Below, piece by piece: positions 17,486 through 26,841 of a stretch of DNA of 64,000 nt (the first letter of the stretch is position 1; each line of letters starts with the position of its first letter). This DNA comes from an uncultured Ilumatobacter sp. (GTDB taxonomy: Bacteria > Actinomycetota > Acidimicrobiia > Acidimicrobiales > Ilumatobacteraceae). The stretch is taken from contig CALCXK010000103.1 in NCBI GenBank assembly GCA_937905835.1, forward strand, positions 1 through 64,000, written 5' to 3'. The notes beneath the pieces were generated by a model. It was not told the DNA's origin. It saw nothing but the letters and a program-made list of their open reading frames with translations, and made no database searches. The translations under genes were made by a program, and so were the position numbers.

Positions 17486-18184
17486 TCAGCGAGAAAACTT
17501 ATACCCCAGACCGCGGATGGTGGTGATGAGGGTGGGGTTGCTCGGGTCAGCTTCCAACTTGCTTCGCAACCGCTTGATGTGAACGTCAAGCGTCTTCGTG
17601 TCGCCCACGTAGTCGTATCCCCAAATCCGGTCAATCAACGTCTCGCGAGGCAGCACACGGCCAGCGTTGACGAGCAGCAGGTGAAGTAACTCAAACTCCT
17701 TCAATGGAAGGGTCAACTCTTCACCGGCGAGGGTAACGCGATGTGCTTCAGGATCGAGCATGACGTTGCCCACTTCGATCGTTCCGGTGCCGAGACCTGC
17801 GGTCGAGTCTGACGTCTCGCTCGAACGTCGGAGCACTGCCCGGATTCGTGCTGCGAGCTCGCGGATTCGGTAGGGCTTCGTGACGTAGTCGTCTGCACCG
17901 ACTTCGAGGCCAACGACCGTGTCGATTTCCGCGCTCTTGGCGGTGACCATGATGATCGGCACGCGGCTCTTCTTGCGGATCTGGCGACAGACCTCGATGC
18001 CCGAGAGCCGTGGCAACATGACATCGAGCACGACAAGATCGGGAGAAACGGCATCGAATTTCTCAAGCGCGTCGACTCCGTCGACGGCCACGTGCACCGT
18101 GAACCCTTCACGGACGAGGCCGATGTTGAGGGCTTCGACGAATGATGGTTCATCTTCCACGACGAGAATCACGGCTTCACCCAT
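17486..18184 (-). CDS. regX3: Phosphate response regulator (RegX3/PhoP type)
   Basis: 232-residue OmpR-family regulator. The receiver domain has the acidic pocket E10/D11, phospho-acceptor D54, T81 and K103. The C-terminal winged helix contains LPLKEFELLHLLLVNAGRVL and DVHIKRLRSKLE. It overlaps the end of the kinase gene by 8 bp, so the pair is coupled. Its likely target is the PHO box at 24544-24587. The assignment rests on the locus as well as the sequence. Confidence 0.88.
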   Translation of the reverse strand: MGEAVILVVEDEPSFVEALNIGLVREGFTVHVAVDGVDALEKFDAVSPDLVVLDVMLPRLSGIEVCRQIRKKSRVPIIMVTAKSAEIDTVVGLEVGADDYVTKPYRIRELAARIRAVLRRSSETSDSTAGLGTGTIEVGNVMLDPEAHRVTLAGEELTLPLKEFELLHLLLVNAGRVLPRETLIDRIWGYDYVGDTKTLDVHIKRLRSKLEADPSNPTLITTIRGLGYKFSR

Positions 18185-19421
18185 CGGGCATGCTCACCTT
18201 CTGTGGCGGAGTTGATCCCGCCGTTGCTGCAGGCCGATCGTGTCCCGGCTGCAGTTCGGTGAGATCGGCCGTCTCATCCACTTCGGGCGCTGGCACAAGG
18301 AGTCGGGCGGGGAGGCGAAAAGTGAAGGTCGATCCCTCGCCCTCTTGCGATTGCACGGAGACGACGCCGCCGTGGTTGTTCGCGACATGTCGGACGATGG
18401 CAAGGCCCAACCCGGTTCCACCAGTCTGTCGGGCACGCGCCTTGTCGACTCGGTAGAACCGTTCGAACACTCGGTCGAGATCGGCAGCGGGAATCCCGAC
18501 GCCCTGGTCGACGACGATGACCTCGACCCACCGATCGTTACGACGGATGCTGACTTGGACGAGCCCACCGCCGTCGCTGTACTTGACGGCGTTTTCGACG
18601 AGGTTGCCGATGGCCGAGCTCAGCTGTGGCCGATCGGCCTGAATCCACAACCGATCTGAAGCGCCGAACGTTTCGACTTGGACCTGGCGACCCTCAGCTG
18701 CCATCCGACCTCGGGCCACGGCCTCGTCGACGACCGCAGACAGGTCGACGGCGTCGTCGAGACGACGGCTCAGCTCAATGCGCGACAACTCGAGTAAGTC
18801 ATCGATCGTTCGCGCGGCACGGTGCGATTCTTCGACGACTCGGCTCGACAGTGTGTTGATCACCGTCGGTTCAGTTTCGTCCGCGAGCATCTCTGCCAAC
18901 ACAGCGATGGCGCCGACAGGCGTCTTGAGTTCATGCGAGATGTTCGCCACAAAGTCAGTGCGCATCGAGTCGATACGGACTCGTTCGCTGATGTCGTCGA
19001 TCGTGGCGACTGCCCCGCCGCGCGGGGTCGGCATTGCGTCAATGCTGTACGTGGTCTTTGGTGGGCCCTGCAGCTCGACGATTCGTCCAGCCCGCTCGCC
19101 AGACCGCGTCTCAGTGAAGAGTTGTTGCAGATGCGCGTCCACGATGACACCGGCGTGCGTGCCTGTCAGGGCATCTGCGGCTCCGTTGCGGTACGTCATC
19201 TTCAATGATGCGTCGCACATCACGACGCCCATCTGTAGATGGTCGACTGCGCTCTGCAACCCCAACGCCAGATCGGCACCAGGTTCGTTGGCAACAGCCA
19301 TGACTGCCTCGCCCGTCAGTTCGGTACTTGCAGCCTGGAGACGACGCGCTGTCCGCGCCCGGACGACCCCGATCAAGAAACCGATGGCGACTCCACCAAA
19401 CAGCGCAACGATCGAAAGCAC
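18177..19421 (-). CDS. senX3: Phosphate sensor histidine kinase (SenX3/PhoR type)
   Basis: 414 residues. One N-terminal membrane helix (residues 2-20), a PAS domain (about 55-145), then the HisKA box with the phospho-acceptor H163 in FVANISHELKTPVGAI. The ATPase domain has NLVENAVKYS (N box), DQGVGIP (G1) and GGTGLGLAIV (G2). A Pro/Thr-rich tail of about 50 residues follows. The absence of a large extracytoplasmic sensor fits SenX3/PhoR kinases that read phosphate through Pst-PhoU. It lies 8 bp after phoU. Confidence 0.88.
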   Translation of the reverse strand: MLSIVALFGGVAIGFLIGVVRARTARRLQAASTELTGEAVMAVANEPGADLALGLQSAVDHLQMGVVMCDASLKMTYRNGAADALTGTHAGVIVDAHLQQLFTETRSGERAGRIVELQGPPKTTYSIDAMPTPRGGAVATIDDISERVRIDSMRTDFVANISHELKTPVGAIAVLAEMLADETEPTVINTLSSRVVEESHRAARTIDDLLELSRIELSRRLDDAVDLSAVVDEAVARGRMAAEGRQVQVETFGASDRLWIQADRPQLSSAIGNLVENAVKYSDGGGLVQVSIRRNDRWVEVIVVDQGVGIPAADLDRVFERFYRVDKARARQTGGTGLGLAIVRHVANNHGGVVSVQSQEGEGSTFTFRLPARLLVPAPEVDETADLTELQPGHDRPAATAGSTPPQKVSMPDG

Positions 19422-19429
19422 GTCAGTTC

Positions 19430-20161
19430 TCAGCCCTCGTCTGCTGGCACAATAACGCCGCCGATGATCTCGGGCGGGTCGTTGTCGCTCTCGGCATGCG
19501 GATGCTCGGGGACCCAGCCATCGACGATGTAGCGAACGCGGTCGCCGACGTTGACAGCGTGGTCGCCAATCCGCTCATAGAAGCGGGCGACCACAGCGAG
19601 TTGCACGGCGACTTGGAGGTCGATGTTGCCAGCGGCATGGCTCTCGAAGATCACCTGAATGAACTGGCGTTGCAGATCGTCGAGGTAGGAGTCCATGTCG
19701 TGTAGCGCCGCGGCCCGGGGGCTATCAAGGTTGAGATACGCCTCGGTTGCTTCCTTAAACAGCAGTTGGGCCTGGTTACCCATTTTCTGGATGACACCGC
19801 GCAGGCTTGGATCAAGATCGTGACTGTAGATCCGACGAGCCGCCTTGCAGATGTTGACACACAGATCGGCGGAGCGCTCAATGTCGGCAATGATCTTGAT
19901 GGCTGACACAAGCGAACGAAGGTCGGAGGCAACCGGGGCTTGCAGCGCAATCACCTTGAAGCACCGCTCTTCGAATTCGACCGCCTTGGCGTCGTATTCG
20001 TCGTCGCCCAGAATGACGTACTCAGCTACTTCGAGATCACCGTCGAGAAGGATCTGCGTGGCTCGCGGCACGAGTTCGGTGACTCCGGCAGCCATCCGAG
20101 CAATGCCCGCGCTGATCTCGGCAAGTTGCTCGTGGAAGTTGGAGCGAAGTTCTTTCGACAT
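19430..20161 (-). CDS. phoU: Phosphate signalling protein PhoU
   Basis: 243 residues. Two helical PhoU repeats carry the metal-binding motifs IIADIERSADLCVNICK and FYERIGDHAVNVGDR. It links PstB occupancy to the SenX3/PhoR kinase and is a negative regulator of the Pho response. The start overlaps the pstB stop by one base (TGATG). The order pstSCAB-phoU-senX3-regX3 places transporter, connector and sensor in one unit. Confidence 0.9.
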   Translation of the reverse strand: MSKELRSNFHEQLAEISAGIARMAAGVTELVPRATQILLDGDLEVAEYVILGDDEYDAKAVEFEERCFKVIALQAPVASDLRSLVSAIKIIADIERSADLCVNICKAARRIYSHDLDPSLRGVIQKMGNQAQLLFKEATEAYLNLDSPRAAALHDMDSYLDDLQRQFIQVIFESHAAGNIDLQVAVQLAVVARFYERIGDHAVNVGDRVRYIVDGWVPEHPHAESDNDPPEIIGGVIVPADEG

Positions 20162-21072
20162 CAGCCGAACCGTCCCGTCACGTAGTCCTGTGTCTCTTGC
20201 TTGGCAGGGTTGGCAAAGATCTTCTCGGTCGTGTCCATTTCCACCAGCTTTCCAGGTTTGCCGGTGCCTTCGATAGTGAAAAAGCCGGTGCGGTCACTGA
20301 CTCGCGCCGCCTGCTGCATGTTGTGCGTGACGATCACGATGTTGTACGTGCGCTTCAGTTCGAGCATCAGTTCTTCGATCGCCAGCGTCGAGATCGGGTC
20401 GAGCGCCGAGCACGGCTCGTCCATCAGCAACACGTCGGGCGACACAGCAATCGCGCGGGCGATACAAAGACGCTGCTGCTGGCCACCGGACAGGCTCGAA
20501 CCCGGCTTGTCGAGACGATCCTTCACCTCGTTCCAAAGGTTGGCCCCGCGTAACGACTCCTCAACGAGCTCGGCTCCTTCGGTTTTGCTCAGGCGCCTGG
20601 AGTTGAGCTTCTTACCGGCCAACACGTTGTCAGCAATCGACATGGTTGGGAAAGGGTTGGGGCGTTGGAACACCATGCCGATTTTGCGTCGTACCGCCAC
20701 CGGATCGACACCTGGGCCGTACAGATTCTTGTCGTTGATCACGACGCTTCCCTCGACGTAGGCGCCGTCGATGACTTCGTGCATCCGGTTAAGCGATCGC
20801 AAGAACGTCGACTTGCCACAGCCCGACGGGCCGATCAACGCAGTGATCGACTGCGGGTTGATCGTCATCGAGACGTCTTCCACCGCCTTGAACGCCCCGT
20901 AGTAGATGTTGAGATCAGTGACGTCGATGCGGTTCGGCAGGTCGACCGGCGCAGTCGGATCCGATTCGACCGCCGAGCCGGTGCCAGCCTGAGTCGCTTG
21001 TGCGGAGTTTGACATGATCGCTGCGCCGTTCTTGGTCGAAAGGATGGGGTGTGAAGTTGCCGAGCGGCTCAT
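20161..21072 (-). CDS. pstB: Phosphate ABC transporter ATP-binding protein PstB
   Basis: 303 residues from the ATG at 21072, chosen because it overlaps the pstA stop (ATGA); an internal ATG at 21015 is an alternative. Walker A is GPSGCGKST, the signature is LSGGQQQRL, Walker B is VLLMDEP and the H-loop is VTHNM. The ~45-residue N-terminal extension before RIDVTDLNIYYG is longer than usual. It drives ATP-dependent phosphate import with PstA and PstC. Confidence 0.9.
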   Translation of the reverse strand: MSRSATSHPILSTKNGAAIMSNSAQATQAGTGSAVESDPTAPVDLPNRIDVTDLNIYYGAFKAVEDVSMTINPQSITALIGPSGCGKSTFLRSLNRMHEVIDGAYVEGSVVINDKNLYGPGVDPVAVRRKIGMVFQRPNPFPTMSIADNVLAGKKLNSRRLSKTEGAELVEESLRGANLWNEVKDRLDKPGSSLSGGQQQRLCIARAIAVSPDVLLMDEPCSALDPISTLAIEELMLELKRTYNIVIVTHNMQQAARVSDRTGFFTIEGTGKPGKLVEMDTTEKIFANPAKQETQDYVTGRFG

Positions 21073-22166
21073 TTCAGACCCTTGGGCTTGAGGATGAAAG
21101 AAAGGATACGTGCCCCGGTGAAGAGGACCGCCACGATGATGACGAGTGTCAGCGCCGATGCCCACGCTCGATCGAGGCTCGCGTCACGCGGGAGCGTCGG
21201 GAAGGCATAGGAGTTATAGGTGAATACCGGCAGTGTCGCTATGCGTCCCGACAATGGGTTGTAGTTGACACCTTGAGCAATGCCGACGGTGATGAGGAGC
21301 GGCGCCGTTTCACCGATCACGCGAGCGATCGACAGCACAATGCCGGTCAAGATGCCGGCGACCGCGGTGGGGAGAACGATCTTTGCAATCGTCTTCCATT
21401 TCGGAACGCCCAAGGCATACGACGCTTCGCGCAGTTCGTTCGGCACGAGGCGCAGCATCTCGTCGGACGCACGGATCACGACAGGCGTCATCAGTAGCGT
21501 GAGTGCGATAGCTCCGGACAGGCCCGATCGGTGGCCGGGGCCGTCGATGAGGACGAAGAGTGCGTAGGCGAACAGGCCCGCAACGATCGAAGGGATACCG
21601 GTCATCACGTCGACCAACCCGGTGACCCGCTTGGCGAAGCGCGTCTTGCCGCCGTACTCAACGAGATAGATGGCGGTGAACAGTCCGAACGGTACGGAGA
21701 ACGATGTGGCCAGCGCAGTGATGATCAACGTGCCGATGATGGCGTGGTAGGCGCCGCCGCCCTCACCGACGACACCGCGCATTGTCTCGGTGTAAAAGGC
21801 CCAGTCGAATCGATTCGATCCGCGCTCCACAACGGTCCAGACGACCGAGATGAGCGGCAGGAGAACGACGGCGAAAGAACTCGCCATGACCGCGGTGGCG
21901 AGCCGGTCGGTCGCATGCCTCTTCGATTCGACCATGCGCGAAACGACATACGTGCCCATGATGAAAACCAGCATTGTCACAATGACCCAGCGCGCCCAGT
22001 TGACGCTGCCTGAGGGCAACCATGTCAGCGCTCCGAGAACAACAGCACCACCAAAGATCGCGAACATGCCTGTGCCAGCAAGTTCGCCACTCGTGATGTC
22101 GCCACTCGTGTCAGAGTCGACGTCGGGGAAGGGGTCTGTGCCGCGATCGTCTGTGGTCAGTGTCAT
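21069..22166 (-). CDS. pstA: Phosphate ABC transporter permease PstA
   Basis: 365-residue inner-membrane permease. Two extra hydrophobic helices precede the core (residues 34-80), followed by the usual six-helix permease with IIGTLIITALATSFSVPFGL. The coupling loop for PstB is in EASYALGVPKWKTI. The gene overlaps pstC upstream and pstB downstream by 4 bp each. Confidence 0.9.
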   Translation of the reverse strand: MTLTTDDRGTDPFPDVDSDTSGDITSGELAGTGMFAIFGGAVVLGALTWLPSGSVNWARWVIVTMLVFIMGTYVVSRMVESKRHATDRLATAVMASSFAVVLLPLISVVWTVVERGSNRFDWAFYTETMRGVVGEGGGAYHAIIGTLIITALATSFSVPFGLFTAIYLVEYGGKTRFAKRVTGLVDVMTGIPSIVAGLFAYALFVLIDGPGHRSGLSGAIALTLLMTPVVIRASDEMLRLVPNELREASYALGVPKWKTIAKIVLPTAVAGILTGIVLSIARVIGETAPLLITVGIAQGVNYNPLSGRIATLPVFTYNSYAFPTLPRDASLDRAWASALTLVIIVAVLFTGARILSFILKPKGLK

Positions 22167-23143
22167 CCGTCAGCTCCAGAGAATCCAGTGTCCGCGACCC
22201 GACGTGCGAGTGCGTTGACCCCAAAGGTGATGATGAACAGCACCAGGCCGGTTGCGATCAGTCGGTTCACCTCAAGGCCCGACGACTCCGGGAACTGGAG
22301 CGCAATGTTCGCAGCGATCGTGTTCGAGTTCGAGTTCGTGATGATGTTCCAGAAGTATCCGTCGGCGGGCGACAGGATCATGGCCACGGCCATCGTCTCG
22401 CCGAGCGCACGGCCAAGGCCCAGCATCGCTCCTGAGATCACACCCGAGCGACCGTACGGGAGCACTGCTTGGCGGATCATCTCCCAGCGGGTAGCGCCGA
22501 GGGCCAGCGACGCCTCTTCGTGCAGTCTCGGCGTCTGCAGAAACACTTCGCGTGAGATCGCCGTGATGATCGGCAGCACCATCACCGCCAGCACGATGCC
22601 GACGGTCAGCGTGGAACGTCCACTGGTCGACACATTGACGTCGGAGCCAAAGAACGGCAACCAAGCGGCGTAGTCGTCGAGCCATGGATACAGCGTGCGC
22701 GACAGGATTGGGGCGAGGACCGTGATGCCCCAGATGCCGTAGACAACGCTCGGGATAGCAGCGAGGAGATCAATGAAATACCCGAGCGTCTGCGACAGCC
22801 GCTTCGGCGAGTAATGGCTGACATACAGGGCAACAGCGACGGCGATCGGCGTCGCAATCAGCAGCGCGATCGTGGCAATGTAGACCGTGCCGAGCACCAG
22901 CGGACCGACGTATCCCAAGAACGAATCGCCACCACGCTCGAGGTCGGACTTGTCACTTGCCGTAAAGACCGGCAGCCCTTCCTTGACGAGGAAGAGGGCG
23001 ACGGCACCGAGGGTGACCAGGATCAGCGAGGCAGCGCCGAAGGAAAGACCAAAGAAGACGTTGTCGCCTGCCTTGCTGATCTTCTCGTCACCGAATGGCG
23101 AGACGGGCTCGGTCGGTTGCTTCGGTTGGTCAATGATCGTCAC
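22163..23143 (-). CDS. pstC: Phosphate ABC transporter permease PstC
   Basis: 326 residues from the GTG at 23143, which has a GGAG about 10 nt upstream. An ATG at 23215 would add a basic 24-residue tail that looks spurious and would cover the intergenic hairpin. Six membrane helices are present, with the PstB-coupling EASLALGATRWEMIRQAVLP and the GRALGETMAVAMI signature. It pairs with PstA. Confidence 0.88.
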   Translation of the reverse strand: MTIIDQPKQPTEPVSPFGDEKISKAGDNVFFGLSFGAASLILVTLGAVALFLVKEGLPVFTASDKSDLERGGDSFLGYVGPLVLGTVYIATIALLIATPIAVAVALYVSHYSPKRLSQTLGYFIDLLAAIPSVVYGIWGITVLAPILSRTLYPWLDDYAAWLPFFGSDVNVSTSGRSTLTVGIVLAVMVLPIITAISREVFLQTPRLHEEASLALGATRWEMIRQAVLPYGRSGVISGAMLGLGRALGETMAVAMILSPADGYFWNIITNSNSNTIAANIALQFPESSGLEVNRLIATGLVLFIITFGVNALARRVADTGFSGADG

Positions 23144-23193
23144 TGCGGCGTATCTCCGAATTCGTCGGCACCGAAGTGCCAGGGAACGTGAGT

Positions 23194-23233
23194 GGCGGCG
23201 AGCCAGTCCACACAATAGGACTGACTCGCCGCC
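23194..23233 (-). terminator. pstS-pstC intergenic hairpin (attenuator or mRNA-stability element)
   Basis: Outer arms GGCGGCGAG (23194-23202) and CTCGCCGCC (23225-23233) pair, as do the inner AGTCC and GGACT, around an 8-nt loop. There is no T-tract. It sits between pstS and pstC, so it may lower distal expression or protect pstS mRNA and give excess binding protein. That is inference from position. Confidence 0.6.
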
Positions 23234-23253
23234 TGGCTCTGGTTGGGGGGTGT

Positions 23254-24462
23254 TCAGGTGCCGACGCTGATGGCGTCGATCGACTTCAGCATGTCAGCAC
23301 GGACCTCGGGGGAAATCGGAGCCGAGCCTGCAGCAGCAGCGGCATCGGCTTGGCCCTGCTCAGAACCGACATAGGTCATGAATGCCTTGACGAGGTCGAC
23401 CGTCGCCTGGTCCGGATACTCGAGACAAACAATGTGGTACGAGACCAGAGCGATCGGGTACACATCAGCAGAATCGGGCGTGCGGTTCACTTTGATGGCG
23501 AAATCGAACTCGTTGCGACCCGTGTTGCGCTCGGACGAATCAATAACGCGGCCGGCTGCTTCAGGGCTGAACTCGACAAAGCTGTCACCGACACCGACAG
23601 CTGCGGCCGGGAGACTTCCGATTTGGCTGGCATCGGCGTAGCCGATCGAACCTTCACCGGCTTCAACAGCTGCCACGACGCCGGAGGTGCCCTGTGCGCC
23701 TTCACCACCGCCAGGACCATCGTCCCAGATCTCGATCGCACCGAAGGTCCAGACGGTGGGCGCCGACTGGCTCATGTAGTCGGTGAAGTTCTTTGACGTA
23801 CCGGACTCGTCCGAGCGGTGTACCGGGTTGATGTTGAGGTCGGGAAGTTCGATGCCTTCGTTGGTGGCGGCGATTGCCGGGTCATTCCACTTGGTGATCG
23901 TGTTGGCAAAGATGCCAGCGACAATCTCGGGGGTGAGGTTCAGCGTCGCTTCGACCGACGGGAGGTTGTACGGGATGGCGATCGGCGAGATGTAGTGCGG
24001 GAGGTTGATGGCGCCCTGGTCTCCGACACAACGCTCCTTGGACAATTCAAACTCCTCGTCCTTGAGTGCAGCATCAGAGCCAGCAAAGTCCGAACCCCCG
24101 GAGAGGAACAGCTCTCGGCCGCCACCGGAACCAATGGCGTCGTATTCGATCGTGGCGTCAGAGTTGAGGCTCTGGAAGCCTGCCTGCCAGCCTTGCATGC
24201 CTGCAGCCTGAGCTGAAGATCCTGCACCGACGAGGGTGCCCGAGACAGTGCCGCCAGCAGCAGGCTCGTCGCTTGCGGCTTCGGTCGTCTCAGTCACAGC
24301 CTCCTCGGCTGCGGTCGTCTCAGTCACAGCTTCCTCGGCTGTCACTTCGGTCGAATCGGTGGCGGGCTCGGTTGAGCCGCCTTCTGAATCGCTGCCGCAT
24401 GCTGCAGCGACGAGAGTGAGAGCAAATGCTCCGGCAACGAGCCGGCGCTTGGGAGAGTTCAC
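23254..24462 (-). CDS. pstS: Phosphate-binding lipoprotein PstS
   Basis: 402 residues from the GTG at 24462, preceded by AAGGAG with a 7-nt spacer. A lipoprotein signal peptide ends at C22 (LVAAAC). A Thr/Glu/Ala-rich linker of about 50 residues follows, with an imperfect repeat of EEAVTETTAA. The phosphate-binding domain starts at VSGTLVGAGSSAQ and contains IGSGGGRELF and HRSDESGTSKNF. It captures phosphate outside the membrane for PstCAB. A PHO box lies upstream. Confidence 0.9.
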   Translation of the reverse strand: MNSPKRRLVAGAFALTLVAAACGSDSEGGSTEPATDSTEVTAEEAVTETTAAEEAVTETTEAASDEPAAGGTVSGTLVGAGSSAQAAGMQGWQAGFQSLNSDATIEYDAIGSGGGRELFLSGGSDFAGSDAALKDEEFELSKERCVGDQGAINLPHYISPIAIPYNLPSVEATLNLTPEIVAGIFANTITKWNDPAIAATNEGIELPDLNINPVHRSDESGTSKNFTDYMSQSAPTVWTFGAIEIWDDGPGGGEGAQGTSGVVAAVEAGEGSIGYADASQIGSLPAAAVGVGDSFVEFSPEAAGRVIDSSERNTGRNEFDFAIKVNRTPDSADVYPIALVSYHIVCLEYPDQATVDLVKAFMTYVGSEQGQADAAAAAGSAPISPEVRADMLKSIDAISVGT

Positions 24463-24543
24463 GTTGGTACTCCTTGGGGGAAGTTGGGTGCGGTTCACGC
24501 TGCCGTTGCCCGGATGGCAACGAACATCCCCGAAGCTACGGAA

Positions 24544-24587
24544 GCAAGGTGAACCAGGCCGTCGCGACAAGTGAACGAGAGGTAAAC
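24544..24587 (-). promoter_or_regulatory. PHO box upstream of pstS
   Basis: On the minus strand four 11-nt units run in phase: GTTTACCTCTC, GTTCACTTGTC, GCGACGGCCTG and GTTCACCTTGC. Three of the four begin GTTNAC, which is the direct-repeat pattern bound by actinobacterial PhoP/RegX3-type regulators. An extra, out-of-phase GTTCACTTGT lies at 24617-24608. It is about 80 bp upstream of the pstS start and downstream of ppk1, so it probably controls pstSCAB-phoU-senX3-regX3. Confidence 0.75.
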
Positions 24588-24691
24588 GGTTCGCGACGAC
24601 ACAACCAACAAGTGAACAGAGGCCCGTCATCGGGGGCCACAGACCAAAATTATCACCAGAAACCAAGAACCTGGGACAACTCAGCGGCGGT

Positions 24692-26803
24692 TCAGCGCGC
24701 TCCGGCGTTTTGCTGTTCGACAGTCCAGCGGTACATCCGCTCTTGCGCGTGCGGCTCGAACGCGTCGGTCGGACCCATTCGTTTCCATCGGTTGTCAGGT
24801 TGCAGTTCCCAGCAGACGATGTCGTCGGCGAGCTGGAACTCGATGGCTTGGTCGAGCCACGCCCGATGACGCTCATGTTCGATCGGTACCAAAACCTCGA
24901 CGCGACGGTTCAAGTTGCGCGGCATGAGGTCGGCTGAGCCGATCAGGTGGATCTCGTCCGTAACAGCACCCGGCGACTGGCCGTTAACGAGAACATTGCC
25001 GTTCTTAAACCGGTAAATCCGGCTGTGCTCCAGGTATCGGCCGAGAACGCTTCGAACGCGAATATTCTCGCTGAGCCCGGGGACTCCGGCTCGCAGACAG
25101 CAGATACCCCGGACCAAGAGTTCAATCCGCACACCGGCGTTGCTTGCTGCGTACAGCGCCTCGACCACTTCTTCGTCGGCGATCGAGTTGCACTTCATCA
25201 CGATCTCCCCCTCCGGGCCGAAGGATGCTTCGTGCTCGATGAGGTCGATCAACTGACGGCGCAGATCGCGTGGTGCAACCAGAAGCGTCTTGAAGTCGTG
25301 GGCACGGCTGTACCCGGTGAGGTGGTTAAAGAGCTGTGCGCAGTCGGCGCCGATTTCGGGGTCGCAGGTGATCACGCCGATGTCTTCGTAGACCCGCGCG
25401 GTCTTGCTGTTGTAATTGCCGGTACCGATGTGGCAGTAGCGGCGGAGCCGATCGCCATCGTCGCGGACGACCAGTGCGACCTTGCTGTGCGTCTTCAGGC
25501 CAACCATGCCATAGACGACGTGCACGCCGGCCCGTTCGAGCTGCTTGGCCCACTGGACGTTAGTGGCCTCGTCGAATCGAGCCTTGATCTCGACCAGCAC
25601 GGCGACCTGCTTGCCACGGTCGGCCGCCTTCATGAGGCTGCGGATGATCGCGCTGTCGCCGCCCGCTCGGTACAGCGTCATCTTGATCGACTGCACCTTG
25701 GGGTCGTCAGCGGCCTGCCCGATGAACTCCTCGACGCTGCTGGAGAAGCTCTCGTACGGGTGATGCAGCAACAGAGCGCGATGGCGAACAACGTCGAAGA
25801 TCGGTCGGTCACCTTCGTCAGCAACAGCGATCCGCCCAGCGGTCACGGGCGACCACGCCTCATCCTTGAGATCAGGACGGTCAAGCGACATCAGTTCTAA
25901 CAGGCAGCTCAAGTCGAGCGGTGACCGATGCAACGTGACATCGTCATGCAAGAGGTCGAGTTCACGGACGAGGAGGTCGAGGAGCTCTTCACTGATGTCG
26001 AAGGCGACTTCGAGGCGCACGGCCCGATTGAAGCGACGGCGCCGCAGCTCCATCTCGACCGCTTCCAGCAGGTCGTCGGCTTCTTCTTCTTCGACGGTGA
26101 GGTCACCGTTGCGGCTGACGCGAAACGTCGCCCAACTCTCCACGACCATGCCCACGAAGAGTTGGTCGAGTTTGGCGCCGATGATTTCCTCGGCCGGCAC
26201 GAAGCGGCCGGGCGAACATTCGATCAGGCGCGGGAACACGTCGGGAACCTTGAGGCGAGCAAAGCGTCGATCGCCGGTCTCCGGATCGGCAACGTTGACG
26301 GCAAGCGACAGCGCCAGGTCTGAGATGTACGGGAACGGGTGGCCCGGATCGACGGCAAGCGGGGTCAGCACAGGGAACATGCGCGACTCAAAGATGTGAT
26401 CGAGCTCGGCCCGCTCGCCGAGGGTTGTGTCGTTCCACGAGATGATCTCGACACCGGCGGCGCGGAGCTCGGGAACGAGACGGTCGACAAAGGCCGCGTC
26501 AAGTCGCTCGATCATGCCCGGCACCCATTCGGAAATCGCCGCGAGCTGTTGGGCCGGGGTCCGGCCGTCCCACGTCGGCCGGACAATCCCGGCGATCAGC
26601 TGATCCTTCAGGGCGGCGACGCGCACCTGGAAGAACTCGTCAAGGTTCTGCGATGTGATCGCACAGAACTTGGCGCGTTCGAGCAGCGGAATGCCGGGCT
26701 CGGACGCGAGTTCGAGCACACGCTCGTTGAACGCCAACCAGCTCAGCTCACGATTCAAGAAGCGATCGTCAACAACAATCTGACCGTTTTCCGCCCAACT
26801 CAC
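24692..26803 (-). CDS. ppk1: Polyphosphate kinase 1
   Basis: 703 residues from the GTG at 26803 (GGAG 5 nt upstream); an ATG at 26875 would overlap the upstream gene. Visible blocks: NRELSWLAFNERVLELA, VLTPLAVDPGHPFP, KMTLYRAGGDSAI, GLKTHSKVALVVR with the conserved His, YCHIGTGNYN, and SADLMPRNLNRRVEVLVPI. It makes polyphosphate reversibly from ATP. Placement directly upstream of pstS ties phosphate storage to uptake. Length is normal. Confidence 0.92.
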   Translation of the reverse strand: MSWAENGQIVVDDRFLNRELSWLAFNERVLELASEPGIPLLERAKFCAITSQNLDEFFQVRVAALKDQLIAGIVRPTWDGRTPAQQLAAISEWVPGMIERLDAAFVDRLVPELRAAGVEIISWNDTTLGERAELDHIFESRMFPVLTPLAVDPGHPFPYISDLALSLAVNVADPETGDRRFARLKVPDVFPRLIECSPGRFVPAEEIIGAKLDQLFVGMVVESWATFRVSRNGDLTVEEEEADDLLEAVEMELRRRRFNRAVRLEVAFDISEELLDLLVRELDLLHDDVTLHRSPLDLSCLLELMSLDRPDLKDEAWSPVTAGRIAVADEGDRPIFDVVRHRALLLHHPYESFSSSVEEFIGQAADDPKVQSIKMTLYRAGGDSAIIRSLMKAADRGKQVAVLVEIKARFDEATNVQWAKQLERAGVHVVYGMVGLKTHSKVALVVRDDGDRLRRYCHIGTGNYNSKTARVYEDIGVITCDPEIGADCAQLFNHLTGYSRAHDFKTLLVAPRDLRRQLIDLIEHEASFGPEGEIVMKCNSIADEEVVEALYAASNAGVRIELLVRGICCLRAGVPGLSENIRVRSVLGRYLEHSRIYRFKNGNVLVNGQSPGAVTDEIHLIGSADLMPRNLNRRVEVLVPIEHERHRAWLDQAIEFQLADDIVCWELQPDNRWKRMGPTDAFEPHAQERMYRWTVEQQNAGAR

Positions 26804-26841
26804 AGGAGCTCCGTTTCCGGGTGTCGTGGTACCCGCCGTGC

